Shown here in pieces: positions 16,625 through 25,815 of a DNA stretch of 64,000 bases (within the stretch, counting starts at the first letter, position 1; every line of letters begins with the position of its first letter). The DNA lies in contig NZ_VORS01000007.1 in assembly GCF_007997075.1 (NCBI RefSeq), positions 186,001-250,000 of the forward strand, written 5' to 3'. The notes beneath the pieces were generated by a model. It saw nothing but the letters and a program-made list of their open reading frames with translations, searched no databases and had not been told where the DNA came from. Both the position numbers and the translations under genes were made by a program. Origin of the DNA: Polaribacter sp. IC073. Lineage in GTDB: Bacteria > Bacteroidota > Bacteroidia > Flavobacteriales > Flavobacteriaceae.

Positions 16625-17161
16625 ATGGATTTCGATTTTACTACTTTTCCTGTTTTAGAAACAGAAAGATTAACCTTAAGAGCGTTAAACTTAGAGGATA
16701 CAAAAGCAATCTTTGGTTTAAGAACCAACAAAGAGGTTAATGAGTTTATTGATAGAAGAACCCCTAAAAATCTTTCTGAAGCAAGAGCTTTTATTGATCT
16801 TATTACTAAGCTAGCTGCAAATAACAAAGGTGTTTTTTGGGTGCTAGAATCAAAAAACAATCATCAATTACTTGGAACTATTGGTTTGCGTAATTTTGAA
16901 GATGAGGAAGATTATGCAGAAATTGGCTATGAAATACACCCAGATTATCAAGAAAGAGGCTACATGAATGAAGCGTTTGAAGAAATCTTACAATACGGGT
17001 TTAAAGAAATGAGCTTAAAAACGATTGAAGCTTTTACACACAAAAATAATACTGCTTCTAAAGCGTTGTTAGAGAAACATGCTTTTGTTTTTCAACCAGA
17101 AAGAACAGATGAAGGTTTTGTGAATAATATTGTTTATAGATTAGCAGTAAGCGGTTCTTAA
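16625..17161 (+). CDS. GNAT N-acetyltransferase (RimJ/RimL-like)
   Basis: A 178-residue GNAT protein. It begins FPVLETERLTLRALNLED, typical of the RimJ/RimL group, and has the acetyl-CoA loop EIGYEIHPDYQERGYMNEA (Q/R-x-x-G-x-G/A type) near residue 105, followed by an AFTHKNNTASKALLEKHAF segment common to the family. Such enzymes acetylate protein N-termini, aminoglycosides or small amines; the substrate is unknown. The two upstream genes (SAM hydrolase, ABM protein) are close enough for cotranscription. Confidence 0.86.
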   Translation: MDFDFTTFPVLETERLTLRALNLEDTKAIFGLRTNKEVNEFIDRRTPKNLSEARAFIDLITKLAANNKGVFWVLESKNNHQLLGTIGLRNFEDEEDYAEIGYEIHPDYQERGYMNEAFEEILQYGFKEMSLKTIEAFTHKNNTASKALLEKHAFVFQPERTDEGFVNNIVYRLAVSGS

Positions 17162-17260
17162 AATTAAACATATTGCGGTATTCAATTAAAAGAGTTATTA
17201 AACACATCTACTTTAAAATGCAGCGCCTATAAAACTTGAAAACCAAATAAAAAATACTCA

Positions 17261-17977
17261 TTGATAGCCATTTTAAAAAAAGAATTCAACTCGTTTTTTG
17301 CAAGCCCGATTGCGTATTTAGTCATTGGAGTTTTCTTGTTGATTAACGGTTTGTTTTTATGGATTTTTAAAGACGATTTCAACATTTTAAATGCTGGTTT
17401 TGCAGATTTAAATCCTTTTTTCTTTTTAGCGCCTTGGGTATTTTTATTTTTGATTCCGGCCATTACCATGAAAAGTTTTGCTGATGAGTTTAACAACGGA
17501 ACCATCGAACTTCTAAAGACAAAACCAATTTCTAATTGGCAGATAGTTCTAGGCAAATTTTGGGCTTCACTCCTATTAGTTCTTGTTGCTTTAATACCTA
17601 CGCTAACCTATGTCTATACCGTTTATCAATTAGGAAACCCGATTGGTAATATCGATTTTGGCACTACAATTGGTTCTTACATTGGTTTATTATTTTTAGC
17701 AGCAACTTATACCGCTATTGGTTTATTTACTTCAACAATCTCTAAAAACCAGATTGTTGCTTTTATTTTAGGTGTTTTTATCACCTTCTTATTGTTCTAT
17801 GGTTTTGATGCCATTGCGAATTCATTAGACAATAGTTTAACAATTAAAAAACTAGGAATCAACGCACATTTTAAAAGTATTTCTCGCGGAGTTATAGACA
17901 CAAGAGATCTTATGTATTTTATAAGTGTAACCATCTTCTTTTTATTCATCACTAAAACACGTTTAGATAATGAATAA
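17261..17977 (+). CDS. gldF: Gliding motility-associated ABC transporter permease GldF
   Basis: A 238-residue membrane protein with six predicted helices, beginning IAILKKEFNSFFASPIAYLVIG in the manner of GldF. It overlaps gldG by 8 nt. In Flavobacterium, GldF and GldG act with the ATPase GldA as an ABC transporter required for gliding; no gldA lies in this window. The frame has no ATG near its beginning, and TTG at 17261 is the best start. The motifs NNGTIELLKTKPISNWQIV and SFADEF are typical of this ABC-2-like permease family. Confidence 0.9.
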   Translation: MIAILKKEFNSFFASPIAYLVIGVFLLINGLFLWIFKDDFNILNAGFADLNPFFFLAPWVFLFLIPAITMKSFADEFNNGTIELLKTKPISNWQIVLGKFWASLLLVLVALIPTLTYVYTVYQLGNPIGNIDFGTTIGSYIGLLFLAATYTAIGLFTSTISKNQIVAFILGVFITFLLFYGFDAIANSLDNSLTIKKLGINAHFKSISRGVIDTRDLMYFISVTIFFLFITKTRLDNE

Positions 17978-19616
17978 AAAAATAAAAAAAATTGCCATTT
18001 TAGTTGTTATTTTGGTGGCACTAAACTTTGTGAATCAGTCCTTTTACAAACGTTTCGATTTAACGGAAGACAAACGTTACACACTTTCTGAAACCACAAA
18101 AAACATTATTTCTAAGGTTGATAAATTTCTATTTGTAAATGTTTATTTAGAAGGCGATTTTCCTTCAGAATTTAAAAGATTACAAGTAGAAACACGGCAA
18201 TATTTAGAAGAATTAGCAGCAGAAAATCCGAAGATAAAAATTAATTTCGAAAATCCAGACAATCAACGAGAAGCATTGATTAAAAAAGGAATGATGCCCA
18301 GTCAATTAACCGTTGAAGAAGATGGTAAATTATCTGAAGCAATTATTTTTCCTTGGGCAGAAATAAATTATGGTAAAAAAACAGCCATTATTTCTCTTTT
18401 ACCAAATTCTATTGTTGCGTCTCAAGAAGAGCAATTACAAAAATCGATTGAGAATTTAGAATATAGCTTTTCGAATGCGATTCATTCTGTTTACCAAAAA
18501 CAGCGTAAAAAAGTAGCAATACTTACCGGAAACGGAGAATTAGAAGACATTTATCAATATAGTTTTTTAAGTGAAGTTGCAAAAAAATATAGATTGGCTA
18601 AATTTACGCTAGATGCTGTTGCCAAAGATGCAGCGCAAACGTTAGATGATTTGTCTCAGTTAGATTTGGCAATTATTGCAAAACCAACAGAAAAATTTAC
18701 CGAAAAAGAGAAGTTTGTTTTAGATCAGTTTATTGCAAATGGTGGTAAAACTTTGTGGATGTTAGACAATGTGCAAGCAGACCAAGATAGTTTAGGAAAT
18801 ACTGGTAAAATGTTGGCATATCCTAGAGATTTAAGTCTTACCGATGTATTATTTACATACGGAATTCGTATAAACACCACCTTGATAAAAGATTTATATG
18901 CAGCACAAATTCCTGTTGCAACTGGGCAAGTTGCCAACCAACCACAATTTAAAAATTTAGATTGGTTTTACCATCCTTTAGTAAACGGAAACCCGAATCA
19001 TGCAATTACAAAAAATGTTTCTCCTGTAAGGTTACAGTTTGCAAATCAGATTGATACTTTAAAAAATAACATTAAAAAAACACCTTTATTAGTTAGTTCT
19101 TTATTAACTCAAAAAGTTGGAACTCCTAGAATTATAGAGCTACAATCTATTGCGGAAGAAGTTGTTGAAAAAGATTACAATAGCGGAAGTCAGTTATTTG
19201 CTGTTTTATTAGAAGGTGCATTTAATTCTGCATACAAAAACCGAGTACACCCCTTTGAAACACCACTTTTTAGAGAACAATCATCAAAAAATAAAATGAT
19301 TATTATTGCGGATGGTGATGTTGGAAAAAATCAGCTACTAAAAGAACAACCCTACGATTTAGCGCGTGATAAGTGGACGAATCAGCAATTTGGAAATAAA
19401 GACTTCTTACTAAATGCGGTAGATTATTTATTAGACGATTCTGGTTTAATCAATCTAAGAAACAAGTCTTTACAAATAAAAATATTAGACAAACAAAAAG
19501 CGTTTAAAGAACGTACTTTTTGGCAGTTTTTAAATGTGATTTTGCCTTTGATTTTCTTACTTTCTTTTGGATTTGTTTTTAATTACTTGAGAAAACGGAA
19601 ATATAGTAGGTCGTAA
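17970..19616 (+). CDS. gldG: Gliding motility-associated ABC transporter substrate-binding protein GldG
   Basis: A 548-residue protein anchored by an N-terminal helix (IAILVVILVALNFVNQSFY) and a C-terminal helix (FLNVILPLIFLLSFGFVFNYL) with a basic tail. The large domain between them is periplasmic. The YTLSETTKNIISKV segment after the first helix and the DQFIANGGKTLWMLDNV segment are typical of GldG and related ABC_transp_aux proteins. It overlaps gldF by 8 nt, so the two are translated from one mRNA. The role in gliding is family knowledge; the gene is complete. Confidence 0.92.
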   Translation: MNKKIKKIAILVVILVALNFVNQSFYKRFDLTEDKRYTLSETTKNIISKVDKFLFVNVYLEGDFPSEFKRLQVETRQYLEELAAENPKIKINFENPDNQREALIKKGMMPSQLTVEEDGKLSEAIIFPWAEINYGKKTAIISLLPNSIVASQEEQLQKSIENLEYSFSNAIHSVYQKQRKKVAILTGNGELEDIYQYSFLSEVAKKYRLAKFTLDAVAKDAAQTLDDLSQLDLAIIAKPTEKFTEKEKFVLDQFIANGGKTLWMLDNVQADQDSLGNTGKMLAYPRDLSLTDVLFTYGIRINTTLIKDLYAAQIPVATGQVANQPQFKNLDWFYHPLVNGNPNHAITKNVSPVRLQFANQIDTLKNNIKKTPLLVSSLLTQKVGTPRIIELQSIAEEVVEKDYNSGSQLFAVLLEGAFNSAYKNRVHPFETPLFREQSSKNKMIIIADGDVGKNQLLKEQPYDLARDKWTNQQFGNKDFLLNAVDYLLDDSGLINLRNKSLQIKILDKQKAFKERTFWQFLNVILPLIFLLSFGFVFNYLRKRKYSRS

Positions 19617-19660
19617 CACAGAGATTCACAAAAGAAACACAGGGGTTCGCAGATTTTTTT
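19614..19660 (+). repeat. Diverged copy of the AACACAGA-type repeat segment
   Basis: TAACACAGAGATTCACAAAAGAAA followed by ACACAGGGGTTCGCAGA is a variant of the segment that occurs inside both 210-bp repeats (at about 19746 and 20064; AACACAGAATTTCGCARAAGAAAACACCG). It directly follows the gldG stop codon. Confidence 0.55.
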
Positions 19661-19707
19661 TTGAAAAAAATAAAGATTTAAGTTTTATATTATAATATAC
19701 CTAACGA

Positions 19708-19917
19708 TGTCATTTCGAAATGAGCTTTTTCAGCGATTGAGGATTGTAACACAGAATTTCGCAAAAGAAAACACCGCGGTTTTTTCTACTAAAAATTTTA
19801 ATTTTTAAATTTCACATAATAATTCCTCTAACGCATGTCATTTCGAAATGAGCCTTTTCAGCGATTGAGAAATCTCACATAAAGCTTGCAATCCTAAATA
19901 AGATTATTCGTTAAAAT
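19708..19917 (+). repeat. 210-bp direct repeat, copy 1
   Basis: This 210-bp segment recurs at 20026-20235 with only four mismatches. It starts with TGTCATTTCGAAATGAGC and TTTTCAGCGATTGAG, which recur inside the same unit at 19836; CATTTCGAAATG is a perfect 12-bp palindrome. Between the two is an AACACAGA segment. It has no reading frame of note. Such TGTCATTTCGAAATGAG elements look like dispersed intergenic repeats of flavobacteria. Confidence 0.9.
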
Positions 19918-20025
19918 AATTCATCAGAATCACATTTATCACCTACTAAAATGCTCCTTCAACGAAGAAGTTCTCAATACATTTTTCGTCATACTTTAGA
20001 AAAACACTCAAACAGACAAACGTGC

Positions 20026-20235
20026 TGTCATTTCGAAATGAGCCTTTTCAGCGATTGAGGATTGTAACACAGAATTTCGCAGAAGAAAACACCGCGGTTT
20101 TTTCTACTAAAAATTTTAATTTTTAAATTTCACATAATAATTCCTCTAACGCATGTCATTTCGAAATGAGCTTTTTCAGCGATTGAGAAATCTCACATAA
20201 AGCTTGCACTCCTAAATAAGATTATTCGTTAAAAT
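20026..20235 (+). repeat. 210-bp direct repeat, copy 2
   Basis: Second copy of the unit at 19708-19917, offset by 318 bp, with four substitutions and no indel. Internal copies of the palindromic TGTCATTTCGAAATGAGC motif lie at 20026 and 20154. The 108-bp segment between the copies (19918-20025) is not repeated. The near-identity points to recent duplication or gene conversion. Confidence 0.9.
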
Positions 20236-20260
20236 GACATCCGTCTGCAACACTACTATT

Positions 20261-21022
20261 CTAAAACTCTAACAAATCATCATGAATAAAAGTATAGTCT
20301 AAAACACGTTGAACTTTCTCTGAAGAAATTATTTTCCATTCATACACCTCATTCTCTTCAAATTCTGGCGCCTTAAAGTCGCTACTTAACTTTGCAAGTG
20401 TATAAAACTCTCTTCTTGTTGGGTGATGATTAGAACAAGCATTAAAAATTGTATTCCAACAATTCTGAGCAATTACTTCATGTATAATTTCTATGCAATC
20501 TTCTCTATGAATCATATTCACAAAACCGTTTGGTTGCGGTATTTTTCGGCCATTTTTAAACCAATTCGCAGGATGTCTATCGCCTCCAAACAAACCAGAA
20601 AAACGAATTATAGTCGTCTCAAAAAAAGTATTTTCTTTAAATAAGTTTTCAATTTCTGTCAACGGATTTTTTAAAACAGCATCTTCTTCAGTCATAACTC
20701 TATTTAACTTACCATAAACAGAGGTAGAACTTATAAAAATCACTTTTTGCACAGAAGATTCTTGAATCTGAGCAATTAGACTTTCAAAACCATCTACATC
20801 TTTAGAAGTAATGGCAATTATTAAAATGTCTGTATCTAAAAAAACATCAAATTCTTCATATTCAGAAATATTAACCAAATGCGTTTCAATACCCAAAGCC
20901 TGCAATGTTTCAACTTTTTCTTCTGAAGTTGTAGAACCTTTTACCCAAAAACCATCTTCTAACAATGATGTTGCCAATGGTTTACCTAACCAACCACAAC
21001 CTAAAACACTAACATTTTTCAA
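20261..21022 (-). CDS. NAD(P)-dependent epimerase/SDR-like protein
   Basis: An atypical short-chain dehydrogenase/epimerase-like protein of about 253 residues. It starts at a TTG (21022), giving an N-terminus KNVSVLGCGWLGKPLATSLL with the Rossmann GxGxxG variant GCGWLG; upstream codons to 21088 add a lysine-rich tail that does not fit the family. A VIFISSTSVYG segment and IIRFSGLFGGDRHPANWF follow, as in the extended-SDR family, but the YxxxK catalytic pair is not clear. Proteins like it (YeeZ-type) have no settled substrate. The gene is monocistronic, next to the repeat block. Confidence 0.8.
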   Translation of the reverse strand: MKNVSVLGCGWLGKPLATSLLEDGFWVKGSTTSEEKVETLQALGIETHLVNISEYEEFDVFLDTDILIIAITSKDVDGFESLIAQIQESSVQKVIFISSTSVYGKLNRVMTEEDAVLKNPLTEIENLFKENTFFETTIIRFSGLFGGDRHPANWFKNGRKIPQPNGFVNMIHREDCIEIIHEVIAQNCWNTIFNACSNHHPTRREFYTLAKLSSDFKAPEFEENEVYEWKIISSEKVQRVLDYTFIHDDLLEF

Positions 21023-21118
21023 TTTAAAATATTTAGAAATTAACAATTTTGCTTTATTCAAGCATCTTTTTCTTTTATTAAGCTTCACTAAAACATAAAT
21101 AATTATTATAACAATTAA

Positions 21119-21217
21119 AAAGCAACTTTGCTATTCGTTCTATTAATGTCTGTTATTGCTAACGGTTCACAGAAAATTAAAGAAAAGCTTTCTATAAATC
21201 CTGAAATTATTTTATGA
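21119..21217 (+). pseudogene. Possible remnant of a secreted-protein gene
   Basis: A short frame reads like a signal peptide (ATLLFVLLMSVIANGSQ) followed by KIKEKLSINPEIIL and a stop. It has no clear start and no continuation in other frames. It may be a gene-start remnant, or chance. It lies in the intergenic stretch between the epimerase-like and DUF2911 genes, where nothing else is seen. Confidence 0.25.
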
Positions 21218-21323
21218 AGTGATGTACAAAGATACATCCCTTTATTTTAAGATATTGTTAACATTTAGCGTTTTCTGAAATCGTAATTTTGATTTCATTA
21301 AAACATACTAACAACCAAATATC

Positions 21324-22172
21324 ATGAAAAAAATTATATTAAGCTTATTTGTACTTGCAACTACACTTGCTACAAATGCACAAATTGAAACACCAGCACC
21401 AAGTCCGTATCAAAAAACAGAACAAAAAGTTGGTTTAACAGACATCACTTTAGAATACTCTAGACCAAGTATGAGAGGTCGAGAAATTTTTGGAAGTTTA
21501 GAAGATTTCGATAAAGTTTGGAGAACTGGAGCAAATGAAAACACAAAATTAACTTTCTCAACCGATTTTATGGTTGATGGCAAAAAATTAAAAAAAGGAA
21601 CGTATGCTCTATACACAATTCCTGGTAAAAAAACATGGGACATCATTTTATATTCGGATGCTACAAACTGGGGAAATCCTGCAAAATGGGACGCGTCTAA
21701 AGTTGCTGCAAAAGTAAATGTGGAAGCACAAGATATGCCAATGGATATCGAAACTTTTACAATTACGTTTGATGATTTAACAAACAGTTCTGCTGTTATT
21801 GGTATTATGTGGGAAAACACGTATGTTGGTTTAAAGTTTGAAACACCTACAGAAGAAATGGTTTCTAAAAATATCGAAAAAATAATGAGCGGTCCTTCTG
21901 CAGACGACTATTACGCTTCTGCTAGTTATTATTTTGAAAGTGGAAATGATATTAATAAAGCACAAGTTTGGATTGATAAAGCGGTAGCAATGTCTGCTGA
22001 GGCCCCTAAATTTTGGTTTTTACGCAGACAAGCTTTAATTCATGCAAAAGCAGGAAACACTAAAAGTGCAATTACTGCTGCAAAAGCATCATTAAAATAT
22101 GCCGAAATAGCTAAGAATGCTGCTTACGTAAAAATGAACAAAGCTTCTTTAAAAGAATGGGGAGCAATGTAA
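21324..22172 (+). CDS. DUF2911 family secreted protein
   Basis: A 282-residue protein with a Sec signal peptide (MKKIILSLFVLATTLATNA, cleavage before QIETP). The DUF2911 domain covers about residues 30-170, with the conserved VGLTDITLEYSRPSMRGR, VWRTGANENTKL and GTYALYTIPGKKTWDIIL. The C-terminal 80 residues contain two tetratricopeptide-like helix pairs (SAEAPKFWFLRRQALIHAKAG). The family is widespread in Bacteroidetes, exported, and of unknown function. A TAATTTTG element at 21284-21291 is a weak promoter candidate; a strong terminator follows the gene. Confidence 0.88.
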   Translation: MKKIILSLFVLATTLATNAQIETPAPSPYQKTEQKVGLTDITLEYSRPSMRGREIFGSLEDFDKVWRTGANENTKLTFSTDFMVDGKKLKKGTYALYTIPGKKTWDIILYSDATNWGNPAKWDASKVAAKVNVEAQDMPMDIETFTITFDDLTNSSAVIGIMWENTYVGLKFETPTEEMVSKNIEKIMSGPSADDYYASASYYFESGNDINKAQVWIDKAVAMSAEAPKFWFLRRQALIHAKAGNTKSAITAAKASLKYAEIAKNAAYVKMNKASLKEWGAM

Positions 22173-22194
22173 TCTTCATTTTATTTAAAATATT

Positions 22195-22226
22195 AAAAAT
22201 CTCAAGTGAAAGCTTGAGATTTTTTT
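22195..22226 (+). terminator. Terminator of the DUF2911 gene
   Basis: Stem AAAAATCTCAAG / CTTGAGATTTTT with a 6-nt loop, continuing into further T residues. Confidence 0.85.
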
Positions 22227-22286
22227 GTTTCTACACAATTTTCATCTAATTTTGCCTTTTACTTTATACTTAAAATTGCATAACAA

Positions 22287-23564
22287 GTGAAACTTAAAAG
22301 GAGAAGAAAACTAGTCTCATATTCTAACATCTTAGACCAACCCATAAAATTTAATCCGTTTGTTTTTAATCGTACTTTTGTACTTTGGGCAATCGTTGGT
22401 TTAGTAGGTGGAGTAATTGCAGGTATTTATTGGATTGTCTTAGAGTTTCTAATTCATAAAATTGCGTTTTTTGATGGCTGGTTAGTAATTCCTGTAATGT
22501 CTATATGCGGTTTACTAGCAGGGTTAATAATTCATTTTATTGGAGATCCCGGAGAGATTCATTTAATTGTTGATAATATTCGTTTTAATAAAGGAAAATT
22601 AGATCCAAAGAACAATCCTTCTATGATACTTTCTTCTTTACTATGTGTTGCATCTGGAGGAAGTCTTGGTCCTGAAGCACCATTGGTTCAAGTAACAGGT
22701 TCTACAGGTACTTGGTTAGGAAAAATATTTAGATTAAAAGGAGAAGAGTTGCGCTCTTTAAGTATTGCTGGTATGGCTTCTGGTTTTACAGCGCTGTTTG
22801 GCGCTCCATTAGGAGGTAGTTTGTTTTCATTAGAAATACTGCATCATAAACACGCAGTAGCATATTACAAAGCTATAATTCCTGCATTAGTGGCTAGTTG
22901 TTTTAGTTATATTGTTTTTGCTTTAATAATGCATTTAGGCTTAGGAGCCGTTTGGGAGCTACCAACCTATGAATATTCTGGAACTTTTGATTTTGGTTTG
23001 GCTGTTTTACTAGCAATAGTTGCCACCATTGTTGGTTGGATATTTATTTATTGTACAAAATTCTTAAAATCGATTTTCGAAAAAATTAAAACAGCCATTT
23101 ATATTAAGACCTTAATTGGCGGAATTGTTCTTGGTGTAATCTCTTATTACTTTCCTTTAACAAGGTATTTTGGTCACGAAGAAATTAACTCTTTATTAAA
23201 TATTGAGATCTCTATAAAGGGATTATTCTTAATATTAGTTTTTAAAATTTTAGCAATTTCAGTGACAGTAACTTCAGGTTGGCGAGGTGGTTTTATAATT
23301 CCTTTATTTTTTATAGGCACAACACTTGGCTTAATTATTCATCATTTCTTCCCTTCAATAAATCTATCTTTAGCAATAATTAGCTGTATGGCAGGTATAA
23401 ATGCTTGCGTAACAAGAACTCCAATGAGTACAACTATTTTATTAGCGACATTAACCGGTTTTTCATACTTTATACCCATTTTATTTGCAAGTTTAACAGG
23501 TTATTTTCTAGCTCCAAAAATGCCTTTTATTGGTTCTCAAATGGATAAAACAGAATCGCCCTAA
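22287..23564 (+). CDS. Voltage-gated chloride channel family protein (ClC)
   Basis: A 425-residue ClC-type membrane protein with about ten to twelve helices, starting at GTG. The pore motif GGSLGPEAPLVQ (about 124-135) corresponds to the region carrying the gating glutamate, and GWRGGFIIPLFF corresponds to the GxFxP motif of helix N. The family contains chloride channels and proton-coupled anion antiporters. It lacks C-terminal CBS domains. The gene is separated from the HPP-family gene by 183 nt; both may be transcribed in sequence. The transported anion is not known. Confidence 0.88.
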   Translation: MKLKRRRKLVSYSNILDQPIKFNPFVFNRTFVLWAIVGLVGGVIAGIYWIVLEFLIHKIAFFDGWLVIPVMSICGLLAGLIIHFIGDPGEIHLIVDNIRFNKGKLDPKNNPSMILSSLLCVASGGSLGPEAPLVQVTGSTGTWLGKIFRLKGEELRSLSIAGMASGFTALFGAPLGGSLFSLEILHHKHAVAYYKAIIPALVASCFSYIVFALIMHLGLGAVWELPTYEYSGTFDFGLAVLLAIVATIVGWIFIYCTKFLKSIFEKIKTAIYIKTLIGGIVLGVISYYFPLTRYFGHEEINSLLNIEISIKGLFLILVFKILAISVTVTSGWRGGFIIPLFFIGTTLGLIIHHFFPSINLSLAIISCMAGINACVTRTPMSTTILLATLTGFSYFIPILFASLTGYFLAPKMPFIGSQMDKTESP

Positions 23565-23747
23565 AAAAATAAACTTAAATACCTCTAATTTTAAAAAGAA
23601 ACACCGCTATTTAATTGAAATTGATCATTAAGTTGGGTCCTTTCATCATACTATTTTGTTATTCATAAATAATTTTAAAACCTTTATTTTACATACATTT
23701 TACGCTAACTTTGCCTGCTATTTGTTAACCGTAAAGAAAAAAAATAA

Positions 23748-24395
23748 ATGGTAAAGAAGAATCTAAAAAGAAGCTACAGGATTACTAAATATGTAATTTA
23801 TAAAGAAACTTTAGTTGATTTTAAAGAAAAATTCTGGTCATTTCTTGGTGCTTTTATTGGTATAGGAATTATTGCTTTTATTCAATCTTTATCTTTACCT
23901 AAAATAGAAAATATTTTCTTAATAGGTTCATTTGGTGCCTCTAGTGTTTTAATTTATGGTGCAATACAAAGCCCGTTAGCACAACCAAGAAATTTTATTG
24001 GCGGACACGTTTTGTCTGCTTTCGTAGGAGTTACTGTTTTAAAAGTTTGTCCGGATATTATTTGGATATCTGCACCTTTAGCAGTTTCTCTTGCTATCAT
24101 TGTAATGCAATTTACAAAAACACTTCATCCTCCCGGAGGAGCTACTGCTTTAATACCCATTCTTGGTTCAGAAAAAATTACTTCTTTAGGTTATTATTAT
24201 GTTTTTTCTCCTGTTTTAACTGGTGTTTTAATCTTACTTTTTATCGCACTTATTTTTAATAATATGACCAAAAACAGAACCTACCCTACAAATAATACTT
24301 TTACTAGAAGGTTTAAGACAAAAAAACGTCTTGCTAAAATACTTGTTAAATTAGGGGTAAAAGAAACTACAGAAGCAGGCACTTTAAAAAATTAA
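23748..24395 (+). CDS. HPP family membrane protein
   Basis: A 215-residue membrane protein with four to five helices in residues about 30-170 and basic cytoplasmic ends. It carries the family signature HPPGGATALIP (about residue 127) and the GSFGASSVLIYGA and SPLAQPRNFIGGH segments. Members have been linked to nitrite transport in chloroplasts and cyanobacteria; bacterial roles are mostly untested. It follows a ClC-type channel gene, which may hint at anion handling. A long AT-rich hairpin follows the gene. Confidence 0.86.
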   Translation: MVKKNLKRSYRITKYVIYKETLVDFKEKFWSFLGAFIGIGIIAFIQSLSLPKIENIFLIGSFGASSVLIYGAIQSPLAQPRNFIGGHVLSAFVGVTVLKVCPDIIWISAPLAVSLAIIVMQFTKTLHPPGGATALIPILGSEKITSLGYYYVFSPVLTGVLILLFIALIFNNMTKNRTYPTNNTFTRRFKTKKRLAKILVKLGVKETTEAGTLKN

Positions 24396-24734
24396 GTTCT
24401 CAAACTAGTTTTAGAGTATTGAAATTAAAATTACGGAAATATCATTCCATAATTTTAATTTCAATAAAACAGTTAATCAATCTTAAAAACAGATGCTAAG
24501 AAAGTGTTTCATATAAGTTGCATCTAAATGGAGAAGCATATAAACTTTATCACGGATTATTATTCTTCAAATAAACAACAAAAAAGACTTTCTACACAGT
24601 TTGAAGCTCCATTATAAGGTGTAAAAAAGCAAGAATTAATTCAATAAAAAAATCCATTTAAAAAAGTTTACTTTTATTTCCTGAAAACTGTCACAAATTA
24701 AAAACAAATTTGTCTCTAGAATAGAAATGTTTTA
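24396..24734. other. Intergenic region between HPP and ECF sigma genes
   Basis: This 339-nt gap holds the hairpin at 24418-24465 and otherwise only AT-rich sequence. I see no further reading frame, RNA gene or clear TAnnTTTG promoter. The ECF sigma gene start (a TTG) is at its right end. Confidence 0.5.
24418..24465 (+). terminator. Long AT-rich hairpin after the HPP gene
   Basis: A 21-nt stem (ATTGAAATTAAAATTACGGAA with its complement, one C-A mismatch) and a 6-nt loop. It lacks a clear T tract, so termination is less certain than pairing. Confidence 0.5.
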
Positions 24735-25301
24735 TTGGAAATTAACCAACCACATATAACCAACCTTTTAGAAAGTTGCAAAAAGCAGGATAAGAATGCG
24801 CAGCTAGAATTGTACAAATGCTATTATAAAGCAATGTACAATGTTGCATATCGTATCTTAAAAGACGAATTTGAAGCTGAAGATCTTATGCAAGAAGCCT
24901 TTTTAACGGTTTTCACAAAAATGCAAACGTATAAGGGTGAAGTTACTTTTGGCGCGTGGTTAAAGAGAATCGTCATCAATAAAAGTCTAACACAATTAAA
25001 GAAAAATAATAAATATCAAGAAATTAAAATGGAAATAATTCCTTCCGATGAAGTGGAAGATGAAACCGTCAATTACAAAGGTTTTAAAGGAAGTACTGTT
25101 TTAAAATGTTTGCAAAGTTTAAAAGAAAATTATAGAATCGTTTTAAACTTACATTTAATTGAAGGATACGATTATGAAGAGATTTCTCAAATTTTAGAAT
25201 ACACTAATGAAAACGTAAGAACAACCGTTTCTAGAGCTAAAAAGAAATTAAAACAGGTTTTACTTGCAGAAAAGATACAATCACAAGTTTATGGAAGATA
25301 A
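24735..25301 (+). CDS. ECF-type RNA polymerase sigma factor
   Basis: A 188-residue sigma-70 family protein with only regions 2 and 4. Region 2 is VAYRILKDEFEAEDLMQEAF (residues about 41-60), which binds core polymerase and the -10 element. Region 4 is HLIEGYDYEEISQILEYTNE followed by NVRTTVSRAKKKLK, a helix-turn-helix for the -35. The frame lacks an ATG, so a TTG start at 24735 is the best choice. It overlaps the next gene, a single-helix membrane protein likely to be its anti-sigma factor, and heads an operon with two surface-type proteins. Confidence 0.9.
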   Translation: MEINQPHITNLLESCKKQDKNAQLELYKCYYKAMYNVAYRILKDEFEAEDLMQEAFLTVFTKMQTYKGEVTFGAWLKRIVINKSLTQLKKNNKYQEIKMEIIPSDEVEDETVNYKGFKGSTVLKCLQSLKENYRIVLNLHLIEGYDYEEISQILEYTNENVRTTVSRAKKKLKQVLLAEKIQSQVYGR

Positions 25302-25815
25302 ATTACACCCTTTTTTTTCTAATAATGAATTCGATTTTAAAGAACCTAAAACAGGTCATTTAGAACGTTTCGAACGCAAGTTAAATGCACCAAAACAAAA
25401 CCAAAAAACTTCTTGGACATGGTTAAGTATTGCTGCTTCAGTCGTTTTAATTTTCGGATTTGGGTTGGGTAGCAATCATCAAAAAAGACAAATAGATTTG
25501 GCAGATATTTCTCCTAAAATGGAAGAAGTTCAGAACTATTTTGTGTCTACTATTCATCAAGAAATTAAAACTTTAGAAAAAAACAGAAGTTTAGAAACAG
25601 AAACCATCATAGAAAATGCTTTAGAGGAATTAGAAGAATTAGAAGATAACTACAAGGTTTTTGTGAAAGAACTTACTAAAAATGGCAAACATAGAAGGGT
25701 AATTAGTGCTATGATTAAAAATTATCAAAGACGTTTAGATATTTTAGACAAAACTTTAAAACAGATAGACCAAATTAAAAAACCTAATAGAACACAAAAT
25801 GAAACCTATATATAA
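25291..25815 (+). CDS. Probable anti-sigma factor, single-pass membrane protein
   Basis: From ATG at 25291 (MEDKLHPFFSNNEFDFKEP) the protein has about 174 residues: a cytoplasmic N-terminus with HLERFERKLNAPKQNQ, one membrane helix (WLSIAASVVLIFGFGLGSN) and an extracytoplasmic helical domain with an acidic coiled-coil-like EELEELEDNYKVF. It overlaps the sigma gene by 11 nt. There is no HxxxCxxC zinc motif, so it is not a classical ZAS anti-sigma factor. Its topology and position are those of an anti-sigma factor; the assignment rests on context. Confidence 0.72.
   Translation: MEDKLHPFFSNNEFDFKEPKTGHLERFERKLNAPKQNQKTSWTWLSIAASVVLIFGFGLGSNHQKRQIDLADISPKMEEVQNYFVSTIHQEIKTLEKNRSLETETIIENALEELEELEDNYKVFVKELTKNGKHRRVISAMIKNYQRRLDILDKTLKQIDQIKKPNRTQNETYI

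Noticed and set aside
16552..16740. Short plus-strand frame between the ABM and acetyltransferase genes.
   Set aside because: It overlaps both real genes in another frame and has no recognisable content.
19708..20235. The repeats next to gldG could be a CRISPR array.
   Set aside because: Only two 210-bp units and four short motifs exist, spaced 128 and 190 bp, with no constant spacer length and no cas genes nearby.
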